Origin: Geodermatophilaceae bacterium URHA0031
GTDB taxonomy: Bacteria > Actinomycetota > Actinomycetes > Mycobacteriales > Geodermatophilaceae
Direction: 5' to 3'
Length of the DNA stretch: 64,000 nt
Assembly: GCA_000620205.1 (NCBI GenBank)
Contig: JHVP01000009.1
Location: 132,119 to 196,118 of the forward strand
In this document: positions 35,797 through 43,835 of the stretch, one piece after another
Layout: each line of letters begins with the position of its first letter
Numbering within the stretch: the first letter of the stretch is position 1
Notes under the pieces: model-generated
The model's database searches: none
Seen by the model: only the letters and a program-made list of their open reading frames with translations
What the model was told of the DNA's origin: nothing
Program-made: the position numbers and the translations under genes

Positions 35797-38211
35797 GTGC
35801 GCCGACCGTCGGCGCGCGGGAGGCGGAGGCACGTGGGGCAGGCTGGGGCAGCGCGCGGGGAGATCGACTTCGCCGCGGTGTTCGGCGCACTGCCGACCTC
35901 CTTCCTGGTCATGACGCCGGACCTGGTCATCGTCGAGGCGAACGAGGCCTACCTGGCCACGACCGGGCGCACCCGCGCCGAGCTCGTCGGCCGGCCGGTC
36001 TTCGAGGCCTTCCCCGGCAACCCCTCCGACAGCGAGGCCGACGGCGGGGTCAGCAAGGTCCAGGCGTCCTTCGAACGCGCGCGGGACACCGGGCGGCCGG
36101 ACACCATGCCGGTGCAGGAGTACGACATCCCCGACGGCGCGGGCGGCTTCAGCAAGCGGTTCTGGAGCCTGATCAGCACCCCGGTCCTGGACGACGACGG
36201 CCGCTGCGCCTACGTGGTCCAGCGTGCCGAGGACATCACCGACTACGTGGTCGAGCAGCGCCGTGCCGGCGTCGTGGACCCCACCGACCTGCAGCGGCGC
36301 GTGCTCGAGGTGGAGTCCGACCTGTACGCCCGTGGCCTGGAGCTCGCCGACGCCCGCGCGGCCGAGGCGGTCAGCGCCGGCCGGCTCACCGCCCTCGCCG
36401 GGGTCGCGCTGCGGCTGGCCGGCGCGGAGACCGTGGCCGACCTGGTCTCGGTGATCACCGAGGGCGGACTGGCCGTGGTGGGTGCCCCCGGCGGAGCCGT
36501 GGCGGTCCGGGACGGCGAGGTGCTGCGGTCGGCGATCTCCGCGGAGCTGGGCGGCCCGCGGACCCAGCAGACCTACGGGCTGCAGCCCCTCGACGGGCCG
36601 CTCCCGGTCAGCGTCGCCGCCCGCACCGGCCGCCCGGTGCTGCTGCCCGACCTCGAGGCGTCGCTCGCGTTCGCCCCCGAGATGGCCGACGTCGTGGCGG
36701 CCACCGGCGGGGTGGCCTACGCCAGCCTCCCGCTCCGCACCCCGACCCGGGACATCGGCGTGCTGACCGTCGTCTGGGACGAACCGCAGACCTTCGTCCC
36801 GGCCGAGGTGGAGGTGCTGGTCGCCTTCGCCGCCCAGTGCAGCCAGGCGCTCGACCGCATCCAGACCCGCGAGGCGGAGCTCCGCAGCGCCCGGCAGCTG
36901 ACCGCGCTCGCCGAGCTGGCCCTGGCGCTCGGGCGCGCGGAGTCGGTCCACGAGCTGGCGGCGACCGTGCTGGACCGCGGCCTGACCGCGCTCGGCGCCC
37001 AGGGCGGCGCGGTGGCGGTGGCCGATCCGGACGACCCGGCGGTGCTGCGGCTGTCGATCACCGACGGGCTGGGGGCGCAGGCCCAGGAGACGTACGCACT
37101 GCTCCCGGTGGCCGGGCCGCTGCCCGCCAGCATCGCCGCCCGCACCCGCCGGCCCGTGGTGCTGCACGACGCCGCCGAGTGCCGCGCGCTGACCCCCGAC
37201 ATGGACCAGGTCGTCGCGGCCACGGGCTGCCAGGCGTGGACGGCCGTCCCGCTGGAGAGCGGTGGCCAGCTGCTCGGGTCGCTGACCGTGGGGTGGGCCG
37301 AGCCGCAGGTGTTCGGCCCGGCCGAGCTCGAGGTGGTCGTCGCGTTCGCCGCCCAGGCCGCCCAGGCGCTGGACCGGCTGAAGACCCGGGTGGCCGAGCG
37401 GACCGCGCTCACCGCGCTGGCCGGCACCGTCGAGGCGCTGCAGCGCAGCCTGCTCTCCGAGCCGCCCGAGCCCGACCACCTCGAGGTGTCCGTCCGGTAC
37501 CTCCCCGCGGCCCGCCAGGCCCAGGTGGGCGGCGACTGGTACGACAGCTTCCTGCTCTCCGACGGGCGCACCGTGCTCGTCATCGGTGACGTCACCGGCC
37601 ACGACAGCCACGCGGCCGCCGCGATGGCGCAGGTGCGCAACGTGCTCCGCGGGGTCGCCCACCACAGCGGCGGCACCCCCGCGGAGGTGCTCACCGGGCT
37701 GGACGGCGCGATGCGCGACCTCGGCATCGGCACGCTGGCCACCGCCGTGCTCGCGACCGTCGAGCAGACCGCGGCCGACGCCGAGCGCGGGGTCCGGGTG
37801 CTGCGCTGGTCCAACGCCGGGCACCCGCCGCCGCTGCTGGTCCGGCCCGGCGGGGACGTCGAGGTGCTGGAGCGCCCGGCGGACCTGCTGCTCGGCGTCG
37901 ACCCGGGGCGCTCCCGGCACGACCACGCCTACCAGCTGGCGCCCGGCTCCACCGTGCTGCTGTACACCGACGGGCTCATCGAGCGCCGCGGCGTCCCGCT
38001 CGACCACGGCGTCCGGTGGCTGGGCGGGCTGCTCCGCGAGCTGCGGCACCTGCCGCTGGAGGAGCTGTGCGACCGGGTGCTGGGTGAGCTCGCCGGCCGG
38101 GTCGACGACGACGTCGCGCTGCTGGCGATCCGGGCGCACCCTGAGGACCGGCCCCGCCCGCCGTCGGCCGGCCCGGTGCGCGTCCCGGAGGGGCACAGCT
38201 CGCTGCACTGA
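35797..38211 (+). CDS. PAS-GAF-GAF-PP2C (RsbU/SpoIIE-type) serine phosphatase
   Basis: The 804-aa sensor phosphatase has an N-terminal PAS domain (SFLVMTPDLVIVEANEAYLATTGRTRAEL, residues about 30-150). Two tandem GAF domains follow (about 190-350 and 365-525), clearly duplicated: LTALAGVALRLAGAETVADLV versus LTALAELALALGRAESVHELA. The C-terminal PP2C SpoIIE domain carries GGDWYD (about 578), GDVTGHD, SNAGHPPPLL and YTDGLIERR, with metal-binding Asp residues intact. Such proteins dephosphorylate STAS anti-anti-sigma factors to release stress sigma factors. GTG 35797 lies 6 nt after TACCCT (35785-35790). Possible partner: the STAS gene at 42487. No sigma or kinase gene adjoins it. Confidence 0.92.
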   Translation: MRRPSARGRRRHVGQAGAARGEIDFAAVFGALPTSFLVMTPDLVIVEANEAYLATTGRTRAELVGRPVFEAFPGNPSDSEADGGVSKVQASFERARDTGRPDTMPVQEYDIPDGAGGFSKRFWSLISTPVLDDDGRCAYVVQRAEDITDYVVEQRRAGVVDPTDLQRRVLEVESDLYARGLELADARAAEAVSAGRLTALAGVALRLAGAETVADLVSVITEGGLAVVGAPGGAVAVRDGEVLRSAISAELGGPRTQQTYGLQPLDGPLPVSVAARTGRPVLLPDLEASLAFAPEMADVVAATGGVAYASLPLRTPTRDIGVLTVVWDEPQTFVPAEVEVLVAFAAQCSQALDRIQTREAELRSARQLTALAELALALGRAESVHELAATVLDRGLTALGAQGGAVAVADPDDPAVLRLSITDGLGAQAQETYALLPVAGPLPASIAARTRRPVVLHDAAECRALTPDMDQVVAATGCQAWTAVPLESGGQLLGSLTVGWAEPQVFGPAELEVVVAFAAQAAQALDRLKTRVAERTALTALAGTVEALQRSLLSEPPEPDHLEVSVRYLPAARQAQVGGDWYDSFLLSDGRTVLVIGDVTGHDSHAAAAMAQVRNVLRGVAHHSGGTPAEVLTGLDGAMRDLGIGTLATAVLATVEQTAADAERGVRVLRWSNAGHPPPLLVRPGGDVEVLERPADLLLGVDPGRSRHDHAYQLAPGSTVLLYTDGLIERRGVPLDHGVRWLGGLLRELRHLPLEELCDRVLGELAGRVDDDVALLAIRAHPEDRPRPPSAGPVRVPEGHSSLH

Positions 38212-38242
38212 TCGGCGGGCCGGCATCGGGCATGCTGCGCAG

Positions 38243-41191
38243 GTGCCCGACCCCGCCGAGCTGTGCCGCCGGGTGCTGGCCGCCTGGACCGACTCCCCGG
38301 CCCGCTTCCGGGAGGACGCGAACGCCGAGGAGGACCTGGTCCTCGGCGGCTACCGCGACCGGCTGCTCGTCGAGCTCGCCCAGAACGCCGCCGACGCCGC
38401 CGCGCGGGCCGGTGTCCCCGGTCGGCTGCGGCTGCAGCTGGACGGCGACGTGCTCCGCGCGGCCAACACCGGCGCCCCGCTGGATGACGACGGCGTCCAG
38501 GGGCTGGCCAGCCTGCGGGCCTCGGCGAAGCGGGACCCCGGCGCCGCCGCGGTCGGCCGGTTCGGTGTCGGGTTCGCCGCCGTCCTGGCCGTCAGCGACG
38601 AGCCGGCCGTCGTCTCCACCGACCGCTCGGTCCGGTTCAGCGCCGAGCGGACCCGCGCCGCTGTGGCCGCCGTGCCCGCCCTCGCCGACGAGGTGGCCCG
38701 CCGGGGCGGCGCCGTCCCGGTCCTCCGGCTGCCGTTCGCGGCCGACGGCACCCCGCCGGCCGGCTTCGCCACCGAGGTCGTCCTGCCGTTGCGGCCCGGC
38801 GCGGCCGGCCCGGTGCGTGCCGCGCTGTCGGGCCTGGACGCCGAGCTGCTGCTCGCCCTCCCGGCGCTGACCCGCATCGACGTCGTCATCGACGGCGCGG
38901 TCCGCACCCTCACCGCGCTCCCCGCGCCGGGAGCGGTCGTGGTGCTCGGCGACGGGGACCGGACGACGACGTGGCGGGTCGTCCAGCGCTCCGGCGAGCT
39001 GCCCGCGCAGCTGCTCGCCGACCGGCCGGTGGAGGAGCGGGACCGCCGCGGCTACACCGTCACCTGGGCCGTCCCGGTCCGCGACGTCGCGGTCCCGCTG
39101 ACCGGCCGGCAGGTGGTGCACGCCCCGACGCCCAGCGACGAGCCGCTGTCGCTGCCGGCCCGGCTGATCGCGCCGTTCCCGCTCGGCCCCGACCGCCGGC
39201 ACGTCGCGCCCGGACCGGTCACCGACGCGCTGGTGCAGGTGGCCGCCGACTGCTACGCCGAGCTGCTCGCGGTCCTGCCGGCCGACCCGGTCCTGCTCCA
39301 GCTGGTCCCCCGGACCGGCCTCGCCGCGGCCGAGCTGGACGCAATGCTCGGCCGCGCCGTCCTCGACCGGCTCCGCGACTCCGCCTGGCTGCCGCCCGCC
39401 GACCCGGAGGAGGCCCCGCTGCGGCCGGAGCGGGCGGTCGCCCTCGACGACCCCACCGACGACCGGGTGGCCGCGCTCGTCGGGGTGCTGCCCGGCCTGC
39501 TGCCGGCGGCGTGGTCCCGGCGGTCGGACTCCGCGGTGCTCAGCGCGCTGGGCGTCCGCCGCGCCGGGCTGGCCGAGGTCGTGGAGGCGGTCCGGGGCGT
39601 GCAGCGGCCGGGCGCCTGGTGGGCCGGCCTCTACACAGCCCTGGAGACCGCCGACCGGGACGAGCTCGCGTCCCTCCCGGTGCCGCTGGCCGACGGCCGG
39701 ACGGCGCAGGGCCCGGCCGGGGTGCTGCTCACCGACGCGTCGCTGCCCGCCGACCGGCTCGCCGCGCTGGGCCTGCGCATCGCCGACCCGGCGGCGACGG
39801 CCGGGCCGGCCCGACGGGTGCTGGAGCGGCTGGGTGCACGCCCGGCGACCGCCGCCGCCGTGCTCGCCGATCCCGGCGTCCGGGCCGCGGTGGAGACCTC
39901 GCTGGACGAGGCCGACGACGGGGCGGACGTCGAGCCGCTGGCCCGCGCGGTGCTCACCCTGGTCGCCGCCGCCGGTACCGCGCCCGGTGAGCTGCCCTGG
40001 CTGGCCGAGCTGGCGCTGCCCGACGACGACGGCGGCTGGGCGCCGGCGGGGGAGCTGGTGCGCCCCGGCTCACCGCTGGCCGACGTCCTGGCCCCCGGTG
40101 CGCTGGGCGGGCTGGACCCGGAGTTCGCCGTCGGGCAGGACGTCTCCGCACTGCGGGCCGTCGGGGTGCTCGACACCTTCGCGCTGTCCACCGCGGAGGA
40201 CCCCGACGACCTCGACGTCGACCGGGTAGAGGAGTGGGTCGACGCCGTCCTGGACCGGCTGCCCACCGACGCCCCGCCGCCGGTCTGGCCGCCGCTGACC
40301 GCGGTGCGCGACCTGGAGCTGGTCCGCGACTGGGACCGGGCGCTGCCGCTGCTGGCCGGGCTGCCGGCCGCCGCGCGCGCCGACGTGGACCTCGGGGGCA
40401 CCGTCGTCCCCGGCTACCTGCGCTGGTGGCTGCGCACGTCCCCGGTGCTGCACGGCACCCGGCCCGACCGGCTGCGCTCCCCGGACGGCGACGAGCTGCA
40501 GGGGCTCTACGAACCGGTGCCGGAGCTGCCGGCCGACGTCCTCGCGCTGCTGCGGCCGCCGGCGACGGTGGCCGACGTGCTGGCCGACGTCGAGGACGCC
40601 GTCGACCTGCTCGACCGGCTCGGCGACCCCGCGCGGACCGTCGCACCGGCGGTGCTGCGCACCGTCTACGCCGACCTGGCCGCGGCGCTGGCCGACGTCG
40701 ACGTCGAACCCCCGCGCCGGGTCCGGGTCGCGCCCGGCCGGGTCGCTGACGAGGCGGTGGTCCTGGACGCCCCCTGGTTGCAGCCACTGGTGTCCGCCGC
40801 CGTCGTCCCGGCGGGTGGCGCGCCCGGGCCGGTCGCCGACCTGCTCGACCTGCCGCTGGCCAGCGAGCAGGCCGGCCGCGCCCGGGTGACCAGCCGGCCG
40901 GCGCGCACCGTGCGGTGGGCCGAGGTGCCGGGGGCCGGCCTGGCCGCGGCGCGGCTCGGCGTGCCAGAGCTCACCGGGTCGGTCGCGGTCCACCCGACGC
41001 TCACCGTGACCGGCGGCCGGACCGTCTCCTGGTGGCCCGGGAACCCGGACGCGGTGGACGGCTCGCCCGCGGCGCTGGGTCGGGCGCTGGCCTGGCGGTC
41101 CGGGGTCTGGCCGCTGCGGCAGGCGCTCGCCGAGGCGTTCGCCCACCCGCAGCGGTCAGCCGAGCTCGCCGCCGAGGACGCCGTCCGGTGA
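38243..41191 (+). CDS. Sacsin N-terminal-like GHKL ATPase protein
   Basis: This 982-aa protein begins with an Hsp90/sacsin-type GHKL ATP-binding domain: N-box LVELAQNAADAAARAG (Asn48), ANTGAPLDDDGVQGLASLRAS and glycine-rich lid GRFGVGFAAVLAV at about residue 105. The remaining roughly 750 residues are Ala/Leu/Asp-rich, with repeated 'ALGVRRA', 'LAALGLRIAD' and 'PELPADVLALLRPP' segments typical of sacsin-repeat-containing bacterial proteins. It may be an ATP-driven chaperone-like protein; bacterial roles are undefined. GTG 38243 lies 6 nt after CATGCT (38231-38236). It follows the PP2C gene by 31 bp on the same strand and ends at palindromic element copy B. Confidence 0.8.
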   Translation: MPDPAELCRRVLAAWTDSPARFREDANAEEDLVLGGYRDRLLVELAQNAADAAARAGVPGRLRLQLDGDVLRAANTGAPLDDDGVQGLASLRASAKRDPGAAAVGRFGVGFAAVLAVSDEPAVVSTDRSVRFSAERTRAAVAAVPALADEVARRGGAVPVLRLPFAADGTPPAGFATEVVLPLRPGAAGPVRAALSGLDAELLLALPALTRIDVVIDGAVRTLTALPAPGAVVVLGDGDRTTTWRVVQRSGELPAQLLADRPVEERDRRGYTVTWAVPVRDVAVPLTGRQVVHAPTPSDEPLSLPARLIAPFPLGPDRRHVAPGPVTDALVQVAADCYAELLAVLPADPVLLQLVPRTGLAAAELDAMLGRAVLDRLRDSAWLPPADPEEAPLRPERAVALDDPTDDRVAALVGVLPGLLPAAWSRRSDSAVLSALGVRRAGLAEVVEAVRGVQRPGAWWAGLYTALETADRDELASLPVPLADGRTAQGPAGVLLTDASLPADRLAALGLRIADPAATAGPARRVLERLGARPATAAAVLADPGVRAAVETSLDEADDGADVEPLARAVLTLVAAAGTAPGELPWLAELALPDDDGGWAPAGELVRPGSPLADVLAPGALGGLDPEFAVGQDVSALRAVGVLDTFALSTAEDPDDLDVDRVEEWVDAVLDRLPTDAPPPVWPPLTAVRDLELVRDWDRALPLLAGLPAAARADVDLGGTVVPGYLRWWLRTSPVLHGTRPDRLRSPDGDELQGLYEPVPELPADVLALLRPPATVADVLADVEDAVDLLDRLGDPARTVAPAVLRTVYADLAAALADVDVEPPRRVRVAPGRVADEAVVLDAPWLQPLVSAAVVPAGGAPGPVADLLDLPLASEQAGRARVTSRPARTVRWAEVPGAGLAAARLGVPELTGSVAVHPTLTVTGGRTVSWWPGNPDAVDGSPAALGRALAWRSGVWPLRQALAEAFAHPQRSAELAAEDAVR

Positions 41192-41213
41192 CGACGCCCC
41201 CGGCAGCTCCTAC

Positions 41214-41267
41214 GGCCCCGTCCAGAGGCTCGCCCCGAGCTCGCGAGGGGCGAGGAGGACGGGGTCC
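41214..41267 (-). repeat. Extragenic two-stem palindromic element, copy B
   Basis: Outer stem CCCCGTCC (41216-41223) / GGACGGGG (41257-41264); inner stem CTCGCCCC (41229-41236) / GGGGCGAG (41247-41254); 10-nt loop. Read on the minus strand it aligns along its whole length with copy A at 2586-2634. At two stem positions both partners have changed (T-A to C-G and A-T/G-C exchange), keeping the pairing. It lies between the convergent sacsin-like gene and the 41272-41652 gene. Confidence 0.75.
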
Positions 41268-41271
41268 TTCC

Positions 41272-41652
41272 TCAGAACCAGCGCGGGGCGGCCTGGGCGC
41301 CGGGCGCGTGGCCGTGCCGGCTGTCCGCCCGCGGGCCGTGGCCTCCGGGCCGGCCGGTGGACCGCGGCGCCTGCTCGTGCGCCCGCCACACGCCGAACAG
41401 CGACAGCCAGTGGGAGGCGGTCAGCGCGGAGGCCCGGGACACCGGGGACAGGCCCTCGGCGTGCAGCCAGCGGACCCCGGCCGTACCGAGGAGCTGGCTG
41501 CGCAGGACCGCGCCCAGCGCGGGCTGCCTGGTCGCGCCCGGTGCGGAGAGGACGGCGTGCGCCAGCCGGTCGAAGTCGGCCCGGTCGTCCTCGGGGAGCT
41601 CGGCGCGGGCGGCGACGGCGGCGCCGTCGAGGGCAGGGGTGGGTCGTGACAC
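41272..41652 (-). CDS. Conserved-looking small protein, function unknown
   Basis: The 126-aa product has a helical N-terminal half (ALDGAAVAARAELPEDDRADFDRLAHAVLSAPG) and a middle part with VRWLHAEGLSPVSRASALTASHWLSLFGVWRAHE. The C-terminus is basic, Gly/His/Pro-rich and probably disordered (GHGPRADSRHGHAPGAQAAP). I do not recognise a family. GTG 41652 is well supported by GGAGG at 6 nt. The Trp- and His-rich middle segment hints at ligand or metal binding, without firm motif. A 13-codon mini-ORF lies 125 bp upstream on the same strand. Confidence 0.6.
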   Translation of the reverse strand: MSRPTPALDGAAVAARAELPEDDRADFDRLAHAVLSAPGATRQPALGAVLRSQLLGTAGVRWLHAEGLSPVSRASALTASHWLSLFGVWRAHEQAPRSTGRPGGHGPRADSRHGHAPGAQAAPRWF

Positions 41653-41776
41653 GGGGGACCTCCAGCAGGGGTGAGCGGCGCCCGCGACATCCGGCGGGCA
41701 CGCCGGGGAACGGGGGAGCGGTTCCGGCCGGTCGCGAGGGGACCGGCGGACGGCGGGCCGGGGCCCGCGGGTCAGC

Positions 41777-41818
41777 TCAGGAGGTGCGCAGCCGCAGCCG
41801 CAGCGAGGTGTCGCCCAT
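41777..41818 (-). CDS. Candidate 13-residue leaderless mini-ORF
   Basis: ATG 41818 to TGA 41777 encodes MGDTSLRLRLRTS. TACCGT (41831-41826) ends 7 nt before the ATG, the same geometry as the leaderless genes in this window. The coding part is a three-fold CTGCGG repeat giving LRLRLR. It precedes the 41272-41652 gene on the same strand, so it could be a leader peptide. It is very short and may be chance. Confidence 0.3.
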   Translation of the reverse strand: MGDTSLRLRLRTS

Positions 41819-41862
41819 GGGCAGGACGGTAACGGCGGCCCGGCGCGGCGGTCGAGCCGTTT

Positions 41863-42183
41863 TCAGGACGCGCGCTCGTCGGCGTCGCGCTCCTGCGCCG
41901 ACCGGGCCTTCGCGGCCTGGCGGGCCTGGTGCGCGGCGTACCGGGCGGCGTCCTTCTCCCGCTTGCCGGCGTCCCGCTCCCACTTCTGCTTGCGCTTGCG
42001 GGCCCGGACCAGCTCGCGGGCCTCGAAGTCCGGGTGCTCGTCCCAGCTGCTCGCCAGCTGGACGACGACCACGCCGATGCCCCCGAAGATCAGCACGCAG
42101 GCGCCCAGGATCGGGTCGACGAGGAACGCGAGCACGGAGAGGAGGGCCCACACAGCTCCGGCGACGACGGTCCGCTTCGACAT
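41863..42183 (-). CDS. Small two-helix membrane protein with charged tail
   Basis: The 106-aa protein has two adjacent N-terminal helices, VVAGAVWALLSVLAFLV and LGACVLIFGGIGVVVVQLAS. A strongly charged Lys/Arg/Glu/Ala helix follows (RARKRKQKWERDAGKREKDAARY) and probably lies in the cytoplasm as a coiled or amphipathic helix. No family name is recognised. ATG 42183 is the first start in frame. It stands alone on the minus strand; upstream, 42184-42486 contains no further gene but several GC palindromes. Confidence 0.65.
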   Translation of the reverse strand: MSKRTVVAGAVWALLSVLAFLVDPILGACVLIFGGIGVVVVQLASSWDEHPDFEARELVRARKRKQKWERDAGKREKDAARYAAHQARQAAKARSAQERDADERAS

Positions 42184-42442
42184 GACCGCCAGTATCCGCG
42201 CCCTCCCCGTGCAGGCGGGGGCCCGGCCGTGCGGAGCCGGCGGGCACGCCCCGGGCTCCGCGGGGCGGGCGGCTGGCGCCCGGGATCCGGAGGTGACACG
42301 CCGATCCCATCGAGGTGGCGGCCCGGCGTGGCGCCGGCCGCCACGCCGTGGCCCCTTGTGCACCACGGTCGTCGTCTCTACCGTTCTATTCGCGGTTCAA
42401 CCACCAGCCGCGATCGGGCCACGCTGCCCGGCGCACGAGACT

Positions 42443-42458
42443 GGTGGCAGCTGCCACC
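42443..42458. repeat. Perfect 16-nt palindrome in the STAS gene leader
   Basis: GGTGGCAG|CTGCCACC lies 28 nt before the STAS start, in the expected 5' leader. A promoter candidate TACCGT lies upstream near 42379. It could form a hairpin that shields the ribosome binding site or bind a dimeric regulator. The surrounding 303-bp gap holds no other gene. Confidence 0.4.
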
Positions 42459-42486
42459 GGTCACGACGGCCCTCCTGGAGGCCCCC

Positions 42487-42834
42487 TTGACCGCATCCAT
42501 CGACATCGACCCCACCCGCATCGACGTCCGCGCCGCGACCAACTCGTCGGGCACCGTCGTCTGCGTCAGTGGCGAGGTCGACTCGACCACCGCCCCGGGC
42601 CTGCGCAACTGCCTGCTCGAGGTCGTGGGCCGGCCGGGCTCCACGCCCGTCGAGGTCGACCTGCAGGGCGTCACGTTCCTCGACTCCGCGGGGCTCTCCG
42701 CGCTGGCGACCGCGCACCGGGCCGCGCAGGCCGCCGGGCGGGTGCTCCAGATGCGCTGCGGCACCACGCGCGCCGTCGTCCGCCCGCTGCAGATCACCGG
42801 CCTGTGGAGCGTCTTCAGCGTCGTCGACGCCTGA
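42487..42834 (+). CDS. STAS-domain anti-sigma factor antagonist
   Basis: This 115-aa single STAS domain resembles RsbV/SpoIIAA: GTVVCVSGEVDSTTAPGLRNCLLEVV, then VEVDLQGVTFLDSAGLSALATAHRAAQ, where Ser in LDSAGLS is the phosphorylation site, and a closing ITGLWSVFSVVDA. Unphosphorylated antagonists sequester an RsbW-type kinase and free a stress sigma factor. TTG 42487 is chosen because GGAGG lies 5 nt upstream; an in-frame GTG at 42457 would add residues of no domain. The phosphatases at 35797 and 52013 are plausible activators. No kinase or sigma gene is adjacent. Confidence 0.85.
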   Translation: MTASIDIDPTRIDVRAATNSSGTVVCVSGEVDSTTAPGLRNCLLEVVGRPGSTPVEVDLQGVTFLDSAGLSALATAHRAAQAAGRVLQMRCGTTRAVVRPLQITGLWSVFSVVDA

Positions 42835-42874
42835 CCGACCGACCCCGGCCGCACGGGCCGACCATGATGACCGG

Positions 42875-43813
42875 ATGGACGACGACGTTCCTCCCCAGCT
42901 GCACCCCCACCTCGCAGCGCTGCTGCCCGCGCTTCCGGCCGCACCGGCCCGCGAGGTCGGTCTCGACGTGGCCCGGCGCAGGTTCAGCGAGCTGCTGACC
43001 GCCGGGCTCGCCGGTGCGCCGGAGGTCGGCACCGACGACGTCCTGCTCGACGACGGGCTCCCCGCCCGGGTCTACCGGCCCGCCGCCGCCCGCGGCGCGA
43101 CCGTCGTCTTCCTGCACGGCGGCGGCTGGACGTTGGGCAGCGTCGCGGACTACGACGGGCTGGCCCGCCGGCTGGCCGACGGTCTGTCCGCGGTGGTGCT
43201 CGCCGTCGAGCACCGCCGCGCCCCCGAGCACCCCTTCCCGGCCGCCGTCGACGACGCCGTCGCCGGTACCCGGTGGGCGATCGAGCACGCCGCGGACCTG
43301 GGTGGGGACCCGCGGCGGGTGGCGGTCGCCGGGGACAGCGGCGGCGGCAACCTGGCCGCGGTCGTCTGCCAGCAGCTCCGGGACGCCGGGGGTCCGCAGC
43401 CGGTGGCGCAGCTGCTGCTGTACCCGAACGTCTCGCGCGGCGCGGACCAGCCCTCGGTGCGGGCCTTCGGGCACCTGCCGTTCCTCACCCTGTCCGACAT
43501 GGGCTGGTACACCCGCAACTACGTGCCGCGGGGCACCGACCTCGGTGACCCCCGGATCAGCCCGGCGGAGGGGGACCTCACCGGTCTGCCGCCGGCGCTG
43601 GTGGTGACCGCCGGGGCCGACCCGCTGCACGACTCCGGGCGGGCCTACGCCGAGGCGCTCACCGCGGCCGGCACCCGCGCCGAGTGGCTCGACCTGCCGG
43701 ACCTGCCGCACGGCTTCGCCCACCTGGTCGCGCTCGCGCCCGCAGCGGAGGAGGCGCTTTCGCAGGTCCTCGCCCGCGCCGCCGTCCTGCTGGACCCGGC
43801 CGCCCCCGAGTGA
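42875..43813 (+). CDS. Alpha/beta hydrolase, hormone-sensitive-lipase-type esterase
   Basis: The 312-aa esterase has the HSL-family oxyanion motif FLHGGGWTLGS, the nucleophile elbow VAVAGDSGGGNLAA (Ser in GDSGG), VVTAGADPLHDSG with the acid residue, and the catalytic His in LPHGFAHL. EHRRAPEHPFPAAVDDA is also typical. Substrates are short-chain esters or lactones. ATG 42875 lies 6 nt after CATGAT (42863-42868), so it has its own leaderless promoter despite following the STAS gene by 40 bp. It is convergent with the DUF1206 cluster (22-bp gap). Confidence 0.92.
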   Translation: MDDDVPPQLHPHLAALLPALPAAPAREVGLDVARRRFSELLTAGLAGAPEVGTDDVLLDDGLPARVYRPAAARGATVVFLHGGGWTLGSVADYDGLARRLADGLSAVVLAVEHRRAPEHPFPAAVDDAVAGTRWAIEHAADLGGDPRRVAVAGDSGGGNLAAVVCQQLRDAGGPQPVAQLLLYPNVSRGADQPSVRAFGHLPFLTLSDMGWYTRNYVPRGTDLGDPRISPAEGDLTGLPPALVVTAGADPLHDSGRAYAEALTAAGTRAEWLDLPDLPHGFAHLVALAPAAEEALSQVLARAAVLLDPAAPE

Positions 43814-43835
43814 CGGGGGGCGGCCTTGTCCGCCA

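Noticed and set aside
34309-38226. A very long minus-strand open frame of about 1300 codons
   Set aside because: It is opposite the PAS-phosphatase and crosses the aldehyde dehydrogenase in another frame. Its composition is the His/Gly/Arg/Pro-rich pattern of antisense frames in high-GC DNA, with no domain.
42184-42486. Possible small gene upstream of the STAS gene
   Set aside because: Frames lack ribosome sites and domains. The region instead holds GC palindromes and a likely promoter near 42379.
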